NCBI GenBank assembly: GCA_037127315.1
Contig: JBBBDQ010001451.1
Coordinates: 904,001 to 968,000, forward strand
Length of the DNA: 64,000 nt
From: Ascarosepion bandense
Taxonomy: Eukaryota; Mollusca; Cephalopoda; Sepiida; Sepiidae
Direction of reading: 5' to 3'
The position numbers and the translations under genes are program-made. The notes under the pieces are model-generated. The model saw nothing but the letters and a program-made list of their open reading frames with translations, had not been told where the DNA came from and ran no database searches. Positions 33,851-43,986 of this stretch are shown here, piece by piece (position 1 is the first letter of the stretch; each line of letters opens with the position of its first letter).

Positions 33851-36800
33851 CATCTGACTTGTTACATTTTAGTGTTTTGTCCTGCTGTCCCCATGTGATT
33901 TGTTACATTTTAGTGTGTTGTCCTGCTGCTCCCATCTGTCTTTTAGTGTGTTGTCCTGCTGCTCCCATCTGACTTGTTACATTTTAGTGTTTTGTTCTGC
34001 TGTTCCCATGTGATTTGTTACATTTTAGTGTGTTGTCCTGCTGCTCCCATCTGTCTTTTAGTGTGTTGTCCTGCTGCTCCCATCTGACTTGTTACATTTT
34101 AGTGCTTTGTCCTGCTGTCCCCATGTGATTTGTTACATTTTAGTGTGTTGTACTGCAGCTCCCCTCCGACTTTTAGTGTGTTGTTCTGCTGCTCCCATCC
34201 GACTTTTAGTGTGTCGTCCTGCTGCTACCATCCGACATTTAGTGTGTTGTCCTGCTGCTCCCATCCGACTTGTTATAAAATAGTGTGTTGCCCTGCTGCT
34301 CCCATCTAACTTGTTCTATTTTGTGTGTTGTTCTGCTGCTCCCATCCGACTTTTAGTGTGTCGTCCTGCTTCTACCATCCGACTTTTAGTGTGTTTTCCT
34401 GCTGCTACCATCCGACTTTTAGTGTGTTGTCCTGCTGCTCCCATCCGACTTGTTATAAAATAGTGTGTTGCCCTGCTGCTCCCATCTGACTTGTTACATT
34501 TAAGTGTGTTGTCCTGCTGCTCCCATCCGACTTTTAGTGTGTTGTCCTGCTGCTCCCATCCGACTTTTAGTATTTTGTCCTGCTGCTCCCATCCGACTTG
34601 TTATAAAATACTGTGTTGTCCAGCTGCTCCCATCCGACTTGTTATAAAATAGTGTGTTGCCCTGCTGCTCCCATCTGACTTGTTACATTTTAGTGTGTTG
34701 TCCTGCTGCTCCCATCTGACTTGTTACATTTTAGTGTGTTGTCCTTCTGCTCCCATCTGATTGTTCCATTTTGTGTGTTGTCCTGCTGCTCCCATCCGAC
34801 TTTTAGTGTGTTGTCCTGCTGCTCCCATCCGACTTTTACTGCGTTGTCCTGCTGCTCCCATCTGTCTTTTAGTATTTTGTCCTGCTGCTCCCATCCGACT
34901 TGTTGTAAAATACTGTGTTGTCCAGCTGCTCCCATCCGACTTGTTATAAAATAGTGTGTTGCCCTGCTGCTCCCATCTGACTTGTTACATTTTAGTGTGT
35001 TGTCCTGCTGCTCCCATCTGACTTGTTACATTTTAGTGTGTTGTCCTTCTGCTCCCATCTGATTGTTCCATTTTGTGTGTTGTCCTGCTGCTCCCATCCG
35101 ACTTTTACTGCGTTGTCCTGCTGCTCCCATCTGTCTTTTAGTATTTTGTCCTGCTGCTCCCATCCGACTTGTTATAAAATACTGTGTTGTCCTGCTGCTC
35201 CCATCCGTCTTTTAGTGTTTTGTCCTGCTGCTCCCATCCGTCTTTTAGTGTTTTGTCCTGCTGCTCCCATCAGACATTTAGTGTGTTGTCCTGCTGCTCC
35301 CATCCGAATTTTAGTGTGTTGACCTGCTGCTCCCATCCGTCTTTTAGTGTTTTGTCCTGCTGCTACCATCCGACTTTTAGTGTGTTGTCCTGCTGCTCCG
35401 ATCCGACTTTTAGTGTGTTGTCCTGCTGCTCCCATCTGACTTGTTCCATTTTGTGTGTTGTCCTGCTGCTCCCATCCGACTTTTAGTGTGTTGTCCTGCT
35501 GCTCCCATCTGACTTGTTCCTTTTTGTGTGTTGTCCTGCTGCTCCCATCCGACATTTAGTGTGTTGTCCTGCTGCTCCCATCCGTCTTTTAGTGTTTTGT
35601 CCTGCTGCTCCCCTCCGACTTTTAGTGTGTTGTCCTGCTGCTCCCATCCGACTTTTAGTGTGTTGTCCTGCTGCTCCCATCCGACTTGTTATAAAATAGT
35701 GTGTTGCCCTGCTGCGCCCATCTGACTTGTTACATTTTAGTGTGTTGTCCTGCTGCTCCCATCCGACTTTTAGTGTGTTTCCCTGCTGCTCCCATCTGAC
35801 TTGTTACATTTTGTGTGTTGTCCTGCTGCTCCCATCCGAATTTTAGTGTGTTGTCCTGCTGCTCCCATCCGTCTTTTAGTGTTTTGTCCTGCTGCTCCCA
35901 TCCGTCTTTTAGTGTTTTGTCCTGCTGCTCCCATCAGACATTTAGTGTGTTGTCCTGCTGCTCCCATCCGAATTTTAGTGTGTTGACCTGCTGCTCCCAT
36001 CCGTCTTTTAGTGTTTTGTCCTGCTGCTCCCATCCGACTTTTAGTGTGTTGTCCTGCTGCTCCGATCCGACTTGTTATAAAATAGTGTGTTGCCCTGCTT
36101 CTCCCATCTGACTTGTTCCATTTTGTGTGTTGTCCTGCTGCTCCCATCCGACTTTTAGTGTGTTGTCCTGCTGCTCCCATCTGACTTGTTCCTTTTTGTG
36201 TGTTGTCCTGCTGCTCCCATCCGACATTTAGTGTGTTGTCCTGCTGCTCCCATCCGTCTTTTAGTGTTTTGTCCTGCTGCTCCCCTCCGACTTTTAGTGT
36301 GTTGTCCTGCTGCTCCCATCCGTCTTTTAGTGTTTTGTCCTGCTGCTCCCCTCCGACTTTTAGTGTTTTGTCCTGCTGCTCCCATCCGACATTTAGTGTG
36401 TTGTCCTGCTGCTCCCATCCGACTTTTAGTGTTTTGTCCTGCTGCTCCCATCCGACATTTAGTGTGTTGTCCTGCTGCTCCCATCCGACATTTAGTGTTT
36501 TGTCCTGCTGCTCCCATCCGTCTTTTAGTGTGTTGTCCTGCTGCACCCATCCGACTTTTAGTGTGTTGTCCTGCTGCTCCGATCCGACTTGTTATAAAAT
36601 AGTGTGTTGCCCTGCTGCTCCCATCTGACTTGTTCCATTTTGTTTGTTGTCCTGCTGCTCCCATCCGACATTTAGTGTTTTGTCCTGCCGCTCCCATCCG
36701 ACATTTAGTGTGTTGTCCTGCTGCTCCCATCCGACTTTTAGTGTTTTGTCCTGCTGCTCCGATCCGACTTGTTATAAAATAGTGTGTTGCCCTGCTGCTC

Positions 36801-37912
36801 CCATCTGACTTGTTCCATTTTGTGTGTTGTCCTGCTGCTCCCATCCGACATTTAGTGTGTTGTCCTGCTGCTCCCATCCGACTTTTAGTGTTTTGTCCTG
36901 CTGCTCCCATCCGACATTTAGTGTGTTGTCCTGCTGCTCCCATCAGACTTTTAGTGTGTTGTCCTGCTGCTCCCATCCGACATTTAGTGTGTTGTCCTGC
37001 TGCTCCCATCCGTCTTTTAGTGTTTTGACCTGCTGCTCCCATCCGTCTTTTAGTGTGTTGTCCTGCTGCTCCCATCCGACTTTTAGTGTGTTGTCCTGCT
37101 GCTCCGATCCGACTTGTTATAAAATAGTGTGTTGCCCTGCTGCTCCCATCTGACTTGTTCCATTTTGTGTGTTGTCCTGCTGCTCCCATCCGTCATTTAG
37201 TGTGTTGTCCTGCCGCTCCCATCCGACATTTAGTGTGTTGTCCTGCTGCTCCCATCCGACATTTAGTGTATTGTCCTGCTGCTCCCATCCGACATTTAGT
37301 GTGTTGTCCTGCTGCTCCCATCAGACTTTTAGTGTGTTGTCCTGCTGCTCCCATCCGACATTTAGTGTGTTGTCCTGCTGCTCCCATCCGTCTTTTAGTG
37401 TTTTGTTCTGCTGCTCCCATCCGTCTTTTAGTTTGTTGTCCTGCTGCTCCTATCCGACTTTTAGTATGTTGTCCTGCTGCTCCGATCCGACTTGTTATAA
37501 AATAGTGTGTTGCCCTGCTGCTCCCATCTGACTTGTTCCATTTTGTGTGTTGTCCTGCTGCTCCCATCCGACATTTAGTGTGTTGTCCTGCTGCTCCCAT
37601 CCGACTTTTAGTGTTTTGTCCTGCTGCTCCCATCTGTCTTTTAGTGTTTTGTCCTGCTGCTCCGATCCGACTTGTTATAAAATTGTGTGTTGTCCTGCTG
37701 CTCCCATCTGACTTGTTACATTTTAGTGTGTTGTCCTGCTGTCATCACGTGATTTGTTACATTTTAGGGTGTTGTCCTGCTGCTACAGTCTGACGTGTCA
37801 CATTTTAGTGTGTTGTCCTGCTGCTCCCATCTGACTTGTTACATTTTAGTGTGTTGTTCTGCTGCTCCCCTCTGACTTTTTGTGTGTTGTCCTCTTGCTT
37901 CCATCTGACTGG
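33850..37912. repeat. Right edge of satellite: mixed 33/41-bp units
   Basis: TGTTACATTTTAGTG and TTGTTATAAAATAGTG variants reappear, interspersed with 33-bp units carrying CCGTCTTTTAGTG and CCGACATTTAGTG. Most retain three-base periodicity for stretches, giving 60-340-codon open frames on both strands. The array ends near TTGCTTCCATCTGACTGG. Confidence 0.85.
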
Positions 37913-38189
37913 CTGGGTGACACTGACCGGAGTCTTTTATATTCATTTAGATTTTTCGCACTGGCTTGCTACGTCTGCTCAAATCTTGCAAATCGCTTCC
38001 ATTGGTCAGAAAATTAATTAAACATCTCGCAAAATCCGGTTTCGACTTTTTCTTTAAGCACATGATTAATCCTTTTTTCTATTTGGAAAAAACAGGATTT
38101 CTCACGTCATTGTGAATTTTTGTAAAAGAGAAGAAGAAGGTTGCTCTTAATTGTTAATTTCCTATCCACCACACAACCACCACTTATAT
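37913..38189. other. Short spacer right of the satellite
   Basis: No gene or matched repeat. Confidence 0.4.
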
Positions 38190-38412
38190 GCCAACTGTTT
38201 CTTTTCTAGCACTTTCTACCTGTGGAACTCCCTCCCATTTACTTCCTACCCTTATTACTACTACCCTCAAAAATATAAATACAATCTTAATTACCGTCAT
38301 CTATCTTCTTAAATCCCGAACTTTTGTCCATTGCTTAATCATCCCTTAACTCTCATCCTGAATCCCTTGCAAAATAGTGGCATTGCACCTTGCTTGGGTT
38401 GAAATGATTAAA
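38190..38412 (+). mobile_element. LINE family B, 3' end fragment
   Basis: TTTCTTTTCTAGCACTTTCT ... GTGGAACTCCCTCCC encodes the SRTSRLWNSLP region. Its 3' tail is GCATTGCACCTTGCTTGG then GTTGAAATGATTA. Confidence 0.7.
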
Positions 38413-38570
38413 AAATTGGTAGGATTTATAAACAAGAAACAAAAATTTGGACTACGGCCATGTTTCCGGAGATTTTAAATATCGCTCTATTGACAAAATA
38501 CGAAGGTCTTTCGCAAGGCTATTTTAGTCTACACGAATGTGCGCATGAGTTCGATTCCCTCATCCGACAA
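38413..38570. other. Spacer
   Basis: No recognised feature between the LINE B tail and the right SINE dimer. Confidence 0.4.
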
Positions 38571-38863
38571 TGTGCTGTGGTGCAGTGGATGTCGTCTCGG
38601 AACGAGAAATCGGGGAGCCGAGTTCGAATTCCAGTTGAATTTCTCGCATTCGCTTTATGCGCAAATAGCTTTGAAAAGGTATTAATACGTCCCTTCTCTC
38701 CATCTATGGGTTAATAACAGGACAGATTGGGTTCTGTAGCCTTGGCTGGTAACCAATCTACCGCAGAAAATAATCAGGGATAATCTTCTGCTTAAATCAG
38801 TCATGTCTCTTTCGAGACATGATCGCCCAAAGCGTGTATCACGTATGGCACAACTGACTGACT
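38571..38863 (+). mobile_element. tRNA-derived SINE, first half of right dimer
   Basis: A-box-like TGGTGCAGTGGATGTCG, B-box-like GAGTTCGAATTCCAGTTG, body CAGGACAGATTGGGTTCTGT, hairpin CATGTCTC-TTTC-GAGACATG and tail TATCACGTATGGCACAAC. This is the best match in the window to a full-length consensus. Confidence 0.88.
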
Positions 38864-38997
38864 AAATATAACAGCTGGAAATATAGGTAAGACTTCTACT
38901 AGACATAAATTGGGGAATCGATTTTCTATTGTTATGAAGTAGTAAACTGATCCCCCACTAATTATACTTAATATAATAATGTAATATAATATATCTC
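38864..38997 (+). repeat. Spacer between SINE halves, shared with 18.5 kb
   Basis: Counterpart of 18481-18605, with ACATAAATTGGGGAATCG and AAACTGATCCCCCACTAATT. The two loci share the SINE-spacer-truncated SINE order. Confidence 0.65.
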
Positions 38998-39178
38998 TTC
39001 TCCCTCCAGATGTGAGTGAAATGTCAGGACAGATTGGTTTCTGTAGCCTTGGCTGGCAACCAATCTACCGCAAAATGTAATGGCAACGTATTACAGAATA
39101 ATTTTCTGCCCAATCAGTCATGTCTCTTTCGAGACATGATCGCCCAAGCGTGTATCACGTATGGCATTTAACTGACTG
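38998..39178 (+). mobile_element. tRNA-derived SINE, 5'-truncated second half of right dimer
   Basis: Begins at CTCCCTCCAGATGTGAG within the body and keeps GGCTGGCAACCAATCTACCG, the hairpin CATGTCTC-TTTC-GAGACATG and the TATCACGTATGGCA tail. Confidence 0.85.
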
Positions 39179-39513
39179 TTGATTACAAATAAGAGAGAAA
39201 CTTTGAAAATACAGTCAAACTTAACTTTAAATTTTATGTCTGGATTTTCTCATGTCGAGATGTCCATCTTAACTGCCATCATTCAATTTTGTAAGACATT
39301 GTAGATTTTTTATCGACGTTGATTTTGCATAATAATGGTTATAATTGTTTTGCTAAAACGGTTTCGTTTTAAAGTTTTTACTGATATACAAAATACCCAA
39401 CGTTTGTAGTATTTCTTTTCTTCCCCTATACAGAGAGTCTGCTAAAAACGTATGTAAACGTCAGGAGAGGAAAAAACTTCTATAGATGTTGTACTACTAA
39501 ATTTATTCAGACA
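39179..39513. other. No recognisable feature
   Basis: No gene or matched repeat. Confidence 0.4.
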
Positions 39514-39600
39514 GTATAAGTATAGCCCGGCGTTGTCCGGGTGTAATGAAAGCTTTAAAAATAGTCCATGGTCCTGGAGCTCAGACTCAGCCTAAAGAAT
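39514..39600 (+). mobile_element. Element C, 5' fragment
   Basis: AGTATAAGTATAGCCCGGCG then CATGGTCCTGGAGCTCAGAC, about 85 bp, followed by unrelated sequence and a (TA)n run. Confidence 0.75.
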
Positions 39601-39643
39601 ATTTGAAATAATAAAATTATTGCGACAATTTACCAATCGCACC

Positions 39644-39645
39644 TA

Positions 39646-39700
<55 letters not shown>
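39644..39700. repeat. (TA)n microsatellite immediately before element C
   Basis: About 57 bases of TA directly abutting the CTAGCAG start of element C. Confidence 0.95.
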
Positions 39701-39701
<1 letters not shown>

Positions 39702-40364
39702 TAGCAGTATAGCCCGGCGTTGTTCGGGTGTAATGAAAGCTTTAAAACTAATCCATGGTCCTGGAGCTCAGACTCTTTGGACGTTGGTACGGGTACGAAT
39801 GACTAAAAAGTAATAGTTGTTTCCAGTTAAAGCGAAACCGTAGACTGAAAGAAAAATGAATGGATGTAAGTCAAAATTTGATTTCCTGGTATCGATATCA
39901 AATATGTTTTTTTCATCGTAAACTGAATTTTGAAGGCTAAATAAATCCTCTGAGTAAATGGTATCATGGCTGAGGCTAAGAACTACAATTATATCTACTT
40001 AGAGCCAAACCCGAAGCAAATACTAAAATAAAAGGGCTGAAAAAATACAGACATACGGGCAGATAAACAGACACACACACAAACATCTTGCCTTATATAT
40101 ATATATATATATATATTATCGATTTTCTGCACTATTGTAAGAACTGCAATCTTGAAATTTCTGAATATCGTTTGTTATGCGTTTGTCTATGAGTGTATCA
40201 AATTTGATTAAAATCGAACCACTCCTTCTATAACCCGATTTTTTCGCTATTTATCGGGTGTACCTCAACACAAAACTTAGCTAAGAACAATCGCAGACGC
40301 TTATAGTATAACTGTGTAAATTTCAAGAAAATCAGTTCAGCCATTTCGGAGTCTATAGGTAACG

Positions 40365-40410
<46 letters not shown>

Positions 40411-40434
40411 GTTCCATTTATAAATAAATTTAGA
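39701..40434 (+). mobile_element. Element C, full-length copy (~734 bp)
   Basis: Starts CTAGCAGTATAGCCCGGCGT and ends GTTCCATTTATAAATAAATT then TAGAT, with the same internal landmarks as 55453-56195: GGAGCTCAGACTCTTTGGAC, ATTTCCTGGTATCGATATC, CACAAACATCTTGCC(TA)n, GTGTATCAAATTTGATT, TCAGCCATTTCGGAGTCTAT and a (CA)n tract near the 3' end. No open frame is conserved between the copies. It looks like a nonautonomous element or a LINE 3' end; I cannot assign a class. Confidence 0.75.
40369..40408. repeat. (CA)n microsatellite in element C
   Basis: Uninterrupted CA dinucleotides near the 3' end of element C. Confidence 0.95.
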
Positions 40435-40494
40435 TCACGAGATTAATATAAGTTACTTCAGGACATTATAATTACAAGAGATGTTCCAAATAGT

Positions 40495-41085
40495 AGCCTT
40501 ATTTCTTTTTCTTTTTCTTTTATGTGCCCTTCTGGACGTAGGCGATCATAGCACTCCACATCTTTCTGTCCCTTGTATCTCTTAATACATTTTGTTTTAT
40601 TCTTCCAAACTCCTCTCTAACAGTTATTTGCTTAAACCCATCAAACATGTCAAGCGCTGATTTCCCCCTTCTCTTTCCTTCTATCCGCCCTCTGCGTATC
40701 AGATTCTCTAAGTATTCCTTCCTTATTACGTGTCCAAGAAAATTTGTCTCATTTTTAGGCTAAGCATAAGTTTTCTTTTTGTTTCCATTCTTTTAAAAAA
40801 TCTCGTCGCTACTCATATGTTTGGTTCATAGTATCCTCAGCATCCTCCTGTAGAAACATATTTTTGTTGCATCGAGTCTCTTCTTCATCTCTGAGAAGAT
40901 TTCCAGAATTCATTGTCATATAGAGGGACATATATAACGTAGCAGTTCAGTACTCTTTTTTTTTCAATAAAATTTTCCTGTCTTTTATTACTTTGCTTAT
41001 CTTCTGAAATGCGACTTTGGCTATCACAAAATCAACTTCGGATATAAGTATCTCGCTGTTCAATTGTGATAATTAATTAGACACC
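40495..41085 (-). mobile_element. LINE family A, 3' part
   Basis: Its plus-strand start TTCTTTTATGTGCCCTTCTG then GACGTAGGCGATCATAGC is the complement of the LINE A 3' end. It continues through the complement of the LENLI.RRGRI-like C-terminal coding region to about 41085. Stops abound. Confidence 0.7.
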
Positions 41086-41539
41086 ATTAATCGATATATA
41101 GAGATTCTAGAGAGGATCATCTTTCTTCGAATATTGTGGACTGGCGCTGCAGGATCATTAATAAAGAATTCTACCAAATAATAGCAACCACACTACATGA
41201 GATTAACAACAACACCAAAATTTAAAATGGTTATCACAGGTAAATCTGAGATATAATGATATAATAAATATGTTTACATTTCTAACCGCTTCAAACAAAA
41301 GTTTAGAAAGAATCCTCCACCATGAATAATAGAAGGATCATTTAGATTTAATGCACACGAGAAACCGATATTCCCGATAAATTGTTTTTATACAAAGATT
41401 TTAAAGATTACAAACGGAATTATAACAATCTGGTCGACTATTGAATACCAAGCGTTTCCTAGCATGAAAACCGCTAATATATTTATAATCATTGTACAAG
41501 GTATGTCTGAAAAGTGACTTTTGTATTTCTCAGGGTCAC
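41086..41539. other. No recognisable feature
   Basis: AT-rich, nothing recognised. Confidence 0.4.
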
Positions 41540-41640
41540 AATCGAGGAAATCCGTTTTGAAGGTGAGGAGGCCATCAAGAGGGCCATAAGAACAGAACTG
41601 AGAGGCATATATAGGGAGCTTCGGCCTTGTGCTAAACATA
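41540..41640 (+). pseudogene. Possible mariner-type transposase fragment
   Basis: The plus strand reads IEEIRFEGEEAIKRAIRTEL, reminiscent of the stretch shortly before the C-terminus of mariner-like transposases (RFE..EE.I..A.TTEL). It is too short to be sure, and no terminal repeats were found. Confidence 0.22.
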
Positions 41641-42295
41641 AACTTAACACTCATCCCCAACTTTCAACTATTTATTTTAGATATTTCCGTTTGTGATTTT
41701 TAAAGCAATTTACCGGTTTTTGTACCGTCAAAGAGTTATCGGATATTATCTGAACAACACTTACTACGCAGTAGCTAAGAATGTTTTCATGATAAATTTT
41801 TAAGGAACACCGGAAGAAATATTAGACGAGATCGTTTCGAAGAATAAGAAGAAAGGCTAGAAGAAGGCAAGAAAAGGGAATCGATTTTTGCCAAACAAGG
41901 GAACGATTTACGTATTAAAGACGTAAAACTAATCAATTCATGAGTTGTGTTATGACAAACATCAGGCTTTGTTACAGAAAATGGAAGTCATTTAAGGGAT
42001 TTAAAACAAAATTAAAAACCATAAAGAAATCGCTCAACTGTTATGTAAAAGCAAATTCTTGATATGGCCGAGAAATACAGGGGATTTTTTCATAATTGAT
42101 GTTGGGAAGTGAATTAACTGAGATGTTTAAACAAATAAATCTGAGAATATTTTTGTCATTGAATAAGAGAATTAAAGATATTTTATTGTTTGTTTTTGAG
42201 GCTTAACGACCTATCAATCCTTATGGGATCATTTTAAGGTCATAACCAGTGATTTTTTGGGTAAGGTTATCTTATTTTTACAACGTTTTTCTTTT
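41641..42295. other. No recognisable feature
   Basis: AT-rich, nothing recognised. Confidence 0.4.
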
Positions 42296-42632
42296 CACGA
42301 TTCATTGGGATTTATTTTTAAGAGCAGGGTCCCCAAGTCCTACCCTTGTTATTTAACCCATAAGTGGAGGGAATGGACGGATTAATACCTTTCCCAAGGG
42401 TACCAGTGCTTGAGTGAATGCAGGGTATTCAACTGGAATTCGAACTCTGCTCACTGATCTCTCTTTCCGAGCCGATATCCACTGCACCACAACGCACATT
42501 CGTCACTATACGCTTACAGCACCTGGTATTCCCAAGCGGTCACCCATTTAAGTACTGACCAGGTTCAACGTTGCTTAACTTCGGTGATCGAGCGAGAACC
42601 GGTGTATTCAACGTGATAGGCCGTAAGCCAAA
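42296..42632 (-). mobile_element. Composite 5S rRNA/tRNA-headed SINE, copy 2
   Basis: Read on the minus strand: 5S-like head, short linker, tRNA-like module (CAGTGGATATCGGCTCGG, GAGTTCGAATTCCAGTTG), body (CCCTTGGGAAAGGTATTAAT, CCACTTATGGGTTAAATAAC), and a 3' end AATAAATCCCAATGAATC. The 49.5-kb copy shares that 3' end, so the element boundaries are well supported. Confidence 0.88.
42512..42632 (-). pseudogene. 5S rRNA-derived head of composite SINE (copy 2)
   Basis: The minus strand reads CGATCACCGAAGTTAAGCAA, then CCTGGTCAGTACTTAAATGG and GTGACCGCTTGGGAATACC and ends CTGTAAGCG. The A-box, intermediate and C-box regions of 5S are all recognisable with few changes. Confidence 0.88.
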
Positions 42633-43984
42633 GATATTTTAAGGACAATAGGTGCTGCATAGAATCTTATGAATAAAGGGTTAGGGTTAAAAGTTCTTGG
42701 CTCATAAATGAGGACAAAGGTTTAGAAAATTCAATGCACACATGTTATATTGAAAGCAAATGAAAAGAGAAAAACAACAAATAAAAGAAGAATAAGGAGG
42801 GAGAAACATTTTGAGAACTAAAACAAAGGTTGGAAGCAGGAAGCTCTGGATAGCTACTGCCATTCATACTTACAAAGAAAACATTGTGCATTAATTTGGA
42901 ATGTTTTTTTTTAAATTTTTATTTAGCATTCTATGGTTTTTAAACCAGGTTTCATATTTACTGTCCACGTATATAACTGGGCTTGTCAGAACTAAAAAAC
43001 AAAGACAAACCAATCAAACACACAAACAAGCTAAAAACAAAGCTCTCGCCGTCAAACGGAGAGTTGTAAATATAATTACAACTTAAATTTCTAGAAGACA
43101 TTAATTATCACTGATGGCTGGAGGATTGGAGCAGAGTGTCATTTTAAAAAACGGGAGAGAGTAAAACCGCCCATTTTGCTTGATAGAACAACTAAATAAC
43201 ATATCTTCGAATTGAAACGAAAACCAGGTGGGTATCTTTTTGCTTTAATTAAATTTATTTTTTGTTACACATGTTTAATTGATTTACACGTGACTCCCCA
43301 AAATTCCTGGGAATAATGTTTCGCAAGTTGTTTAAGCTAACCATTATTTAAAATTAAAATTATAATTCTCTGTAAATATCCTCTAGAGAGATGGTTAACA
43401 ATTTTTAATTTTTTAGGTGAGATCGATTATCACAATACACAGCACCAATGTTAATATTAGCCGTTTCTGTTAAAACCATTCAACAATTATGACATATTTG
43501 GGAAGGATATTAGAAAAAGTAAGAACCTATACTATCAGCAAATCCTCTACATACGGGTAGAAATGTCTGAAGATAATCAACGCTATAGTCCAAGGTCTTG
43601 AACAACCTCCCGCCATCTGAATTATCTACTACGACTTGGAGTTTGGTTGATGAATTCACATACTTTAGGTACACGGTTTAAAGCAGTCTTTTTCTAGACA
43701 CAGACGACAACATTTTCTAGGCTGGCCTCGGGAGTCTTAGAGAAAAGAAAGCTTACAACGAACACGAAAATGGCAGTCTATAGGGCAGGCGTTGTCAGCG
43801 TGCTGGTCTCCGGCAATGAGATTTGGAATATCAACGCTTATCATCTTGGCTGTGTGAGGCACACTCATGGGATCAATTGATTCGACAGTGTTACCGAAGA
43901 ATTAGTTCTTACCAGTTCTCACTTATCCAGTCTATACGCTCTTCTTTGTTGGTGTGGGCAAGTACACCGTATGGTGGATGGGTG
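42633..43984. other. No recognisable gene
   Basis: AT-rich; a 61-residue open frame (42901-43086) shows no domain. Sequence at 43490-43900 (for example AACCTATACTATCAGCAAATCC and CCGCCATCTGAATTATCTA) looks like decayed LINE text but is too short to assign. Confidence 0.35.
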
Positions 43985-43986
43985 TA

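Larger units (their letters stand above)
20692..37912. repeat. 17.2-kb satellite array of 33-bp and 41-bp monomers
   Basis: One tandem array of several hundred units. The common core monomer is 33 bp: it opens TTTTAGTGTGTTGTCC, continues TGCTGCTCCC and ends ATCCGAC. A 41-bp version has TTGTTACA or TTGTTATA inserted between GAC and the TTTTAG/AAATAG block; deleting that 8-bp piece yields the 33-bp unit. The array has three zones: a divergent left edge (20692-23200), a 33-bp centre (23200-33850) and a divergent right edge (33850-37912). All long open frames inside it result from a period divisible by three. Confidence 0.97.

Noticed and set aside
30200..33853. A 1217-codon open frame on the minus strand (11-residue MGAAGQHTKSR repeat)
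   Set aside because: It lies wholly inside the satellite, three other frames are open over the same span, and openness follows from a 33-bp period lacking stops in those frames. No splice, promoter or unique flanking coding sequence was seen.
20692..37912. CRISPR-like array (regular ~33-bp repetition)
   Set aside because: There are no unique spacers; the repetition is continuous head-to-tail, and the context is eukaryotic.
38571..38650. A tRNA gene at the SINE head
   Set aside because: A- and B-box-like motifs exist, but I could not see an acceptor stem pairing or a credible anticodon arm, and the sequence recurs as the head of a SINE.
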